DNA from: an uncultured Alistipes sp.
Lineage (GTDB): Bacteria > Bacteroidota > Bacteroidia > Bacteroidales > Rikenellaceae
DNA: 64,000 nucleotides
Assembly: GCA_948736885.1 (NCBI GenBank)
Contig: CAPXWY010000001.1
Coordinates: 62,001 to 126,000, forward strand
Direction: 5' to 3'
Below are positions 59,201 to 64,000 of this stretch, piece after piece (the stretch's first letter is position 1; every line of letters begins with the position of its first letter). Position numbers and translations under genes: made by a program. Under the pieces are notes generated by a model, which worked only from the letters and a program-made list of their open reading frames with translations, was not told the DNA's origin and did not search any database.

Positions 59201-59552
59201 AAGCCTCCTTGCGGGCCGTACCGAACGCCACCACGATGACGTCGTCGATGGCCTGCGTATCTTCGGCCAGCGCAATGTCGATATGCGTTTTGCCTGCTAT
59301 GGCAACCGTCTTGGATTCATATCCGATGAACGACACGGTCAGCGTAGCGTCGGCAGGAGCCGCCAAGGTGAACTTACCGTTGGAGCCGGTGGTGGTGCCT
59401 GCCGACGTACCGTCGACCACGACGGTCGCTCCGACGATCGGCTGACCCTCGGGGTTGGCAACCGTACCGGATATTTGCCGGTTCTGAGCCCCGACGAACA
59501 ACGCTCCGGCTCCCAGAATCGCAATTAACGATAGTACAAGTTTTCTTACCAT
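56280..59552 (-). CDS. SusC/RagA-family TonB-linked outer-membrane protein, left copy (promoter and ATG present)
   Basis: A 1090-residue TonB-dependent transporter. Signal peptide 1-22 (ALFVGAQ), carboxypeptidase-regulatory-like domain 24-100, a TonB-box-like DDVIVVAFGT stretch (about 106-116), plug domain to about 230 (ISVLKDAASNALYGARGANGVIMVTTKRA) and a beta-barrel ending SGGLSVTF, with terminal Phe. The first about 77 codons are identical to the right copy through an inverted repeat. It has an ATG (59550-59552) and a -7 box TATCTTTG at 59595-59602, and heads the SusD operon, so it should be the expressed copy in this orientation. Confidence 0.93.
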   Translation of the reverse strand: MVRKLVLSLIAILGAGALFVGAQNRQISGTVANPEGQPIVGATVVVDGTSAGTTTGSNGKFTLAAPADATLTVSFIGYESKTVAIAGKTHIDIALAEDTQAIDDVIVVAFGTARKEAFTGSAKMIQSDDLIKTQSSNVQDALVGKVSGVQFASESGRPGSGQKIYVRGYGSMSAQNTPLWVVDGVPYEGDVNNINAADIESISVLKDAASNALYGARGANGVIMVTTKRAKVGDAVVSFDGKWGLNTRALRTYDIADNAGEYYEMHYKALYNYYTLDQGYDPAAANIAANQLLTSNIAGGLGYNVMTVPEGQNLIGTNGRLNPLATEGRLVDYNGQQYLLKPDNWLDEIYKTSFRQEYNVSVSGATDRSNFYASLGYLDNTGIIDGSSNERYTARLRADYQAKKWLKIGGNMSYTHFVWNNGNKTNDDGESQGEGNADGGNAFATAVRMAPIYPVYMRDGNGNIMIDKYGMKLYDTGDGRNGGALRSNGGVSNDLQNIQLNRYINEGNAMMAGGFLDFNLYKGLKLTLNGNVALDETRGTEVQNPFYGQFASSGGAVFKSHARDIAYNLQQLLSYSETFADKHNVDLLVGHEMYNRKQYSLYGSKTVMFSPDNFELSGATVDSSRSGSSVLEYNNEGYFFRAQYNYDEKYFVSGSYRRDASSRFHPDHRWGNFWSAGAAWLISKEGFMDGTKGWLNMLKLKVSYGSQGNDNLGTKAETYFRYADYYSIESDGNGGVTSVLQQKGNPDITWETNSNLNVGIEFGFWNDRLRGGIDFFNRKTSDMLFQLATPVEAGYTSIWTNIGDMVNRGVEIELGADLIRTKNLVWDFSVNMTHYKNKLVKLPDQYKNNTTADGRHVGRQTSSRFYTEGESIFSFYLPTYAGVEEKTGKSMWYTYRTSEKTGELERVTTTDYSTASAEGRELQGDALPDLYGGFNTSLRFYGVDLSIGFTYQIGGQVLDQGYQAYMASPGGTSTGFNYHRDLLKSWSEDNKGSNIPRFAYGDPNQNGTSSRFLTDASFLNIQNITLGYTLPQRITRKFLVEKLRVYLACDNVWYWSQRQGLDPRQSIGGISNPYYYAPIRTFSGGLSVTF
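59239..59264. repeat. Second short inverted block, left copy
   Basis: A 26-bp stretch of the left susC (codons for EDTQAIDDV) is identical, in inverted orientation, to 61684-61709 of the right susC. It lies outside the main arm, beyond about 60 bp of diverged DNA. Confidence 0.7.
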
Positions 59553-59586
59553 AAACGTTAATTTTAATTGGTTTTTAAAATAAAAA
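59323..59586. repeat. Left arm of the inverted repeat flanking the recombinase
   Basis: 264 bp covering the AT-rich leader, start codon, signal peptide and first about 76 codons of the left susC. It equals the reverse complement of 61361-61625 at every base except one missing base at the start codon. Identity ends abruptly: at TTCATCGG inside the gene and at TTTTTATTTT before it. Confidence 0.95.
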
Positions 59587-59594
59587 GCTCATGG

Positions 59595-59626
59595 CAAAGA
59601 TAGGAAACGGAAAGCCGAAAAGCAAG
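59595..59626 (-). promoter_or_regulatory. Promoter of the left susC operon, just inside the invertible segment
   Basis: TATCTTTG (minus, 59595-59602) with CTTG, one base off TTTG, 20 bp upstream (59623-59626). It is 42 bp before the ATG and 8 bp outside the repeat arm, inside the segment between arms. An inversion would therefore move it to the other susC. Confidence 0.65.
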
Positions 59627-59847
59627 AATATTTATAAGAAAATTTAGCAACATGGCGATTATTTTGCGAAAAGTAAATTTTCGATTACATTCCATTTGTT
59701 ATTTTAAGAAATAGCTTTCAATCCGTAAGCAAGCTCCCCGCGCAACTTTCGGCCTTTATTGAAAAATAAATCAAAATGAACGGATTGATAGCAAATAAGG
59801 GCTCCCAGTAACAAGATGAAAGAAGAACCCCCTTTCCGGCCGCCGAT

Positions 59848-61083
59848 TTATTCGCAAAGCTCCGCGACAGCCGCCTGCGGATAGAGCGCGTCGATGCGCC
59901 GGGAAAGGCGGTTCATTTCGCCGTCGAGCGTCGAGTGCGTAATGACGGCATAAATCTGCGTGGTGCGGATATTCTTGTGTCCCAGCAGTTTGCTGATAGT
60001 TTCGATGGCCACCCCCTGCGAAAGGGTCATCGTCGTCGCAAAGGTGTGGCGGGCCGTGTGGAAAGTGACCCGTTTGGAAATGCCCGCCGCGGCCGCAAGC
60101 TGCTCCAGCCGCTTGTTGCACCAGCCGTTGCCGGGCAAACCGAATATCGGTTCGTCGCAGTCTGCGGGCAGATAGCGGCGCAAAATGGCCTGCGGCACAG
60201 CGAAAAGACGCACGCTGACTTCCGCACCCGTTTTGCGGCGGGTCAAGTCGACCCATGTCTGGCCGCCGTTCTGCTGAATCTGCCGCCGGGTCAGGTTGCA
60301 GACGTCGACATAGGAAAGCCCCGTGAAGCAGCTGAACACAAAAGCGTCGCGCACCAGCCGCAACGCCCCGGAGGGCAATTCCAGTCGCATCATTCTGCTT
60401 ATCTCCGCTTCGTTCAGATAGTTGCGGCTGACGAATTCGCTGTGCAGCTTATACCCGGCGAACGGGTCGTGCGTCAGACAGCCTTTGCTTCGGGCCACCA
60501 TCAGCACGTGCTTGAGCGCAATCATGTAAATCCACGCCGTGTTCTTTTTGCGGCTGCACTGCTGGACGATATAGGCATGGAATCCCGTCACGAATCCTTT
60601 GTCGAGTTCGGAGAAAGCCAAATCGTCCCGCCGATAGGTCTGCCGCACGTAGCGCTCCAAGTGATGGCAGACACACCTATATTTATTATAGGTAGCCGCA
60701 CTGCGGCTGACACCCACCATGCGGCGGAACTCCTCGTTGTGGCGACGGAAAAATTCGAGCAGGCAATCGCGGTGTGTAACGCCCAGATAGGCTTCCTTGA
60801 CCATCGCCGGAGTGACCGCCGAACCGTTCAGAAACAAGGTCCGGTAGCATTGTTCGATCCGGAAACGGATGTCGGCAAGCTGGCGGTTGATTTCGTCGGC
60901 GCACCGCCCGCGGCCCGCCACCTGCCCCGTCGCGGCGCACCAGGTTTCCGGGTTCACACTCAGATGCGTCGACAGCTGTACGCGCTGGCCGTTCAGCGTG
61001 ACACGCGCCATAATCGGCACCCGGCCGTTCTTGAGCGGCGCATTCCTCTTGAGGTAGAAAAGTATTCTGAACGTGCTTCTCAT
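59848..61083 (-). CDS. Tyrosine recombinase (site-specific integrase/invertase)
   Basis: A 411-residue phage-integrase-family protein of the Bacteroidetes type. Arm-binding and SAM-like core-binding domain about 1-215 (FRILFYLKRNAPLKNGRVPIMARVTLNGQR at the start), catalytic domain from about 220. Catalytic residues: HTARHTF (His-x-x-Arg), LGHKNIRTTQIY (His and Tyr nucleophile), Lys in DLTRRKTG. The first Arg of the usual TGLR motif is Ser (CFTGLSYVDV), as reported for the CTnDOT integrase. It is alone, without mobilisation or phage genes, and lies between divergent susC genes with inverted 5' ends. This suggests an invertase for surface-protein switching. Confidence 0.9.
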   Translation of the reverse strand: MRSTFRILFYLKRNAPLKNGRVPIMARVTLNGQRVQLSTHLSVNPETWCAATGQVAGRGRCADEINRQLADIRFRIEQCYRTLFLNGSAVTPAMVKEAYLGVTHRDCLLEFFRRHNEEFRRMVGVSRSAATYNKYRCVCHHLERYVRQTYRRDDLAFSELDKGFVTGFHAYIVQQCSRKKNTAWIYMIALKHVLMVARSKGCLTHDPFAGYKLHSEFVSRNYLNEAEISRMMRLELPSGALRLVRDAFVFSCFTGLSYVDVCNLTRRQIQQNGGQTWVDLTRRKTGAEVSVRLFAVPQAILRRYLPADCDEPIFGLPGNGWCNKRLEQLAAAAGISKRVTFHTARHTFATTMTLSQGVAIETISKLLGHKNIRTTQIYAVITHSTLDGEMNRLSRRIDALYPQAAVAELCE

Positions 61084-61117
61084 CCGTTTTCTGCTTGGTT
61101 TAAGTTCGATTTGCCGC

Positions 61118-61125
61118 TAAAGGTA
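61118..61125 (-). promoter_or_regulatory. Possible recombinase promoter
   Basis: TACCTTTA on the minus strand, one base off the -7 consensus, 34 bp before the recombinase ATG. Confidence 0.35.
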
Positions 61126-61360
61126 ACGATTAAGCGACCGCCTTTCGGTGCATGAACCGGACTAAACAGCTTATTTCCGGACGGTTCGAGCGGTCGGCAA
61201 GGTTACTTTTTGGCGACTTGTGCGCGCCGGATTCCGGCGCAGACTTCGCCTTTTGTCGCTGAATTTCAAGGAACTGTCCTTTTTTCGGGCCGCCGGGCTT
61301 CGGCTTGCATACAAATATCTGAACAGCAAATGATTGCATCCGTCAATCGGCCCTCTGCGT

Positions 61361-61625
61361 TTTTTATTTTAAAAACCAATTAAAATTAACGTTTACTGGT
61401 AAGAAAACTTGTACTATCGTTAATTGCGATTCTGGGAGCCGGAGCGTTGTTCGTCGGGGCTCAGAACCGGCAAATATCCGGTACGGTTGCCAACCCCGAG
61501 GGTCAGCCGATCGTCGGAGCGACCGTCGTGGTCGACGGTACGTCGGCAGGCACCACCACCGGCTCCAACGGTAAGTTCACCTTGGCGGCTCCTGCCGACG
61601 CTACGCTGACCGTGTCGTTCATCGG
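61361..61625. repeat. Right arm of the inverted repeat flanking the recombinase
   Basis: 265 bp; identical to the reverse complement of 59323-59586 except for an extra C at 61396, which changes TTTATGG to TTTACTGG. Confidence 0.95.
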
Positions 61626-64000
61626 CTACCAGTCGCAGCAGATACCCGTCGCTGGCAAAACCTCCCTCGATGTGGTCCTTGCAGAAGATACGCAGGCCAT
61701 CGACGACGTGATCGTCGTGGCTTACGGCACAACCAAGAAAGAGGCTTTCACCGGTTCGGCTTCCGTCATCAAGACCGACGACATCGCCAAACGGCAGGTT
61801 TCCAACGTTACCAACGCGCTCTCGGGCGTTACGTCGGGCGTGCAGGTTACCAGCACGAACGGCCAGCCCGGCACCGACGCCACCGTCCGCATCCGCGGTA
61901 TCGGTTCGTTCTCGGCGAGCAACAAGCCGCTCTACGTGGTCGACGGCGTGCCCTACGACGGACAGATTTCGTCGATCAACACCGCCGACATCGAATCGCT
62001 GACCGTCTTGAAGGACGCCGCCGCTTCGGCCATCTACGGCGCCCGCGGAGCCAACGGCGTCATCCTCATCACCACCAAGCGCGGCAAGAGCAGCGAAGCG
62101 GTCATCACCGTCGACGCCAAGTGGGGTTCCAACTCGCGCGCCGTGCCTCAGTACGACGTCATCACCGACCCGGGCCAGTACATGGAGCTCGTCGGCCAGT
62201 CCATGAGCACCTACGCCCAGCTCCTCCGCGGGTTCACACCCGAGCAGGCCGCTCAGTATATCGAGAAGAATGTCTATACCAACAGCGCAGGCGGCGTGGG
62301 TTACCGCGTCTTCGACTACCCCGAGGGCGAGACGCTGATCGGCGCCGACGGCAAGCTCAACCCCAATGCCACCTTGGGCTACGTCAACGGCGACTACCTC
62401 TTCCTGCCCGACAACTGGTACGACGAGCTCTTCGACAAGGGCAACCTGCGCCAGGAGTACAACGTTTCGATCTCGGGCAACTCCGACAAGATCAACTACT
62501 ACGCGTCGTTGGGCTACCTCGACGATTCGGGCATCATGTCCAACTCGGGCTTCACCCGTTACTCGACCCGTCTGAAGGCCGACTACCAGGCCAAGAAGTG
62601 GTTGAAGTTCGGCGCCAACGTCTCTTATTCGAACGTCGAGAACAACAACCCCACCAACCAGACCTCCAGCGGTTCGTCGGCCAACATCTTCTACCTGACC
62701 GGCATGATCGCGCCGATCTATCCGCTCTACATCCGCAACGCCGAGGGCTCCGTCGCCAAGGACAGCCACGGTTACACCATGTACGACTTCGGCGACACCT
62801 CGACGGGCATGCCTTACAAGCGTACTTTCATGTCGGGTTCTAACCCCGCGTCGATGTGGGAACTCGACAAGGCGACCTATACCTACGACGACTTCTCGTC
62901 GCGTTACTACGCCACGGTCGACATCTACAAGGGCCTGAAGTTCACCTACAACCTGGGCGTCGACCTCTCGGCCTACCGTTACCAGCGGCTCTACAACCCC
63001 TACTACGGACAGTATTCCAAGGTCGGCGGCGTCATCTACGTCGCCAACAAGCGCGAGCTGGCTCTCAACCAGCAGCAGTTGCTCAACTACTCGGGTACTT
63101 TCGCCGACAAGCACAACATCGACATCCTCGTAGGTCATGAAACTTACAAGTGGAAGCGTTCCTACCTGCAGGGCGGCCGCGAGAAGATCTTCAATCCCAA
63201 CGTCGTAGAGCTCAACAACGCCATCAGCCAGCAGTCGAACGACTCCTATACCGACAATTACTTCACCGAGGGTTATTTCGCACAGGTCAACTACGACTTC
63301 GACGGCAAGTACTTCATCTCGGGTTCCTACCGTCGCGATGCTTCGTCGCGCTTCCACAAGGATCACCGTTGGGGCGACTTCGGCTCGGTCGGCGCCAGCT
63401 GGATCCTCTCCAAGGAGAACTTCCTCTCCGGTGCCGAGTGGCTCGATCTGTTGAAGATCAAGGCTTCGTACGGCGTTCAGGGCAACGACAACCTGCTCTA
63501 CCAGACGGGCGAGACCAACTACTACCCCTACGCCGACCAGTACACGCTCTCGCAACTCGACGGCAGCTTCGCCACGGCACTCTCCTACAAGGGCAACAAG
63601 GACATCACCTGGGAGACCAGCCATTCGATCAACGCCGGCGTCGAGTTCAGTTTCTGGCAGGGTCGTCTGGCCGGTAACGTGGAGTATTTCAACCGTCGCA
63701 CGTCGGACATGCTCTACTACATGCCGTCGCCCAACTCGATCGGCTACGCCTACTACCCCACCAACGTGGGTTCGGTGCGCAACTCGGGTGTCGAGATCGA
63801 TTTGAACAGCACGGTCTTCCGCACTAAAAACGTTACGTGGACGCTCAACGCCAACCTCACCTACCTCAAGAACAAGATCATCAAGCTCGACGAGTCGCTC
63901 GGCGGCGAGTGGATCGACGGTTCGAGAATCTATCGCGAGGGCGAGTCGATGTACCAGCTCTACCTGCGTAAGTACGCCGGCGTCAACGAGAACGGTCAGT
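61396..64000 (+). CDS. SusC/RagA-family TonB-linked outer-membrane protein, right copy (no ATG, no promoter; 3' end outside window)
   Basis: At least 868 codons of a TonB-dependent transporter whose body differs from the left copy. After the shared first about 76 codons it reads GYQSQQIPVAGKTSLDVVLAEDTQAIDDVIVVAYGT, a plug domain (GVTSGVQVTSTNGQPGTDATVRIRG, VLKDAAASAIYGARGANGVILITTKRGK) and barrel strands up to the window end. The position of the left ATG holds CTG (61396-61398) and no exact TAnnTTTG lies in the 310 bp upstream. Thus it is probably silent in this orientation. A SusD gene is expected beyond the window. Confidence 0.88.
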   Translation, partial: MVRKLVLSLIAILGAGALFVGAQNRQISGTVANPEGQPIVGATVVVDGTSAGTTTGSNGKFTLAAPADATLTVSFIGYQSQQIPVAGKTSLDVVLAEDTQAIDDVIVVAYGTTKKEAFTGSASVIKTDDIAKRQVSNVTNALSGVTSGVQVTSTNGQPGTDATVRIRGIGSFSASNKPLYVVDGVPYDGQISSINTADIESLTVLKDAAASAIYGARGANGVILITTKRGKSSEAVITVDAKWGSNSRAVPQYDVITDPGQYMELVGQSMSTYAQLLRGFTPEQAAQYIEKNVYTNSAGGVGYRVFDYPEGETLIGADGKLNPNATLGYVNGDYLFLPDNWYDELFDKGNLRQEYNVSISGNSDKINYYASLGYLDDSGIMSNSGFTRYSTRLKADYQAKKWLKFGANVSYSNVENNNPTNQTSSGSSANIFYLTGMIAPIYPLYIRNAEGSVAKDSHGYTMYDFGDTSTGMPYKRTFMSGSNPASMWELDKATYTYDDFSSRYYATVDIYKGLKFTYNLGVDLSAYRYQRLYNPYYGQYSKVGGVIYVANKRELALNQQQLLNYSGTFADKHNIDILVGHETYKWKRSYLQGGREKIFNPNVVELNNAISQQSNDSYTDNYFTEGYFAQVNYDFDGKYFISGSYRRDASSRFHKDHRWGDFGSVGASWILSKENFLSGAEWLDLLKIKASYGVQGNDNLLYQTGETNYYPYADQYTLSQLDGSFATALSYKGNKDITWETSHSINAGVEFSFWQGRLAGNVEYFNRRTSDMLYYMPSPNSIGYAYYPTNVGSVRNSGVEIDLNSTVFRTKNVTWTLNANLTYLKNKIIKLDESLGGEWIDGSRIYREGESMYQLYLRKYAGVNENGQ
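61684..61709. repeat. Second short inverted block, right copy
   Basis: 26 bp identical to the reverse complement of 59239-59264. Confidence 0.7.

Larger units (their letters stand above)
59587..61360. mobile_element. Putative invertible segment carrying its own recombinase
   Basis: 1774 bp between the two repeat arms. It holds one promoter facing left (59595-59602), the recombinase gene (59848-61083) and about 277 bp without a recognisable promoter on the right side. Inversion is inferred from the repeat arrangement; no second orientation is seen in one sequence. Confidence 0.65.

Noticed and set aside
59848..61083. Integrase as part of a prophage or integrative conjugative element
   Set aside because: No phage, mobilisation, or tra genes are near; both sides are susC genes with identical inverted 5' ends, which fits an invertase better.

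Overview
The window looks like a chromosomal segment of a gut-type Bacteroidales bacterium with GC-rich coding DNA, most probably Alistipes or another member of the Rikenellaceae. Three things point there: many genes are preceded by the Bacteroidetes promoter (TTTG, about 19-20 bp, then TAnnTTTG); the primary sigma factor is the short 286-residue type without region 1.1; and the gene content includes SusC/SusD, GldH, PSP1/RicT, an acpP-fabF-rnc operon and a PepSY-like lipoprotein. The genus is inferred, not proven.

Layout. 1-4.9 kb: deoxynucleoside kinase (cut by the window edge), GH3-family protein and TrkA, read leftward, then a small CXXC membrane protein sharing a bidirectional promoter with trkA. 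4.9-8.9 kb: RNA helicase, MiaB and a YitT-family membrane protein. 9.6-12.1 kb: PlsY and an acyl-CoA synthetase. 12.4-17.5 kb: an AAA/DUF4143 ATPase behind four 23-bp repeats, a LytS/LytR-type two-component pair, an HsdR-N-like protein and a GH2-like secreted protein. 17.6-25 kb: tRNA-Lys, RpoD, DegP/HtrA, MetK, a ClpC-like ATPase and a remnant resembling a diversity-generating-retroelement target. 25.3-36 kb: OxyR, TrpS, a ClC channel, an unusual ferredoxin/NuoB-like protein, a split chromate transporter, an rRNA methyltransferase, a U32 peptidase, SerS and ferredoxin. 36.2-49.5 kb: a candidate small RNA, TrmB, GldH, PSP1, MATE, RadC, RNase III, FabF, ACP, PepE, YraN, WaaA, a CyuA-like desulfidase, an EFR1-family ferredoxin and tRNA-Phe. 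49.6-64 kb: an outer-membrane nutrient-uptake locus.

The most interesting region is 49.6-64 kb. Two different susC-like genes point away from each other, with a tyrosine recombinase gene between them. Their 5' ends form inverted repeats of 264 and 265 bp (59323-59586 and 61361-61625) that differ by one base. Only the left gene has a recognisable promoter (TATCTTTG) and an ATG; the right copy carries one extra base that turns ATG into CTG, and no exact promoter match lies upstream. This is what a self-encoded DNA inversion switch that chooses which SusC operon is expressed would look like. Two genes of the left operon (a surface lipoprotein and an S8 peptidase) carry frameshifts.

The intergenic regions are rich in repeats: a 230-370 bp inverted pair flanking 4-9.5 kb, a second inverted pair at 21.9 and 36.7 kb, promoter-bearing repeats upstream of yitT, the MATE gene and the cyuA-like gene, four copies of the palindrome TAAAACGTTTTA, and many copies of a short AGATTCTTCG-type repeat.
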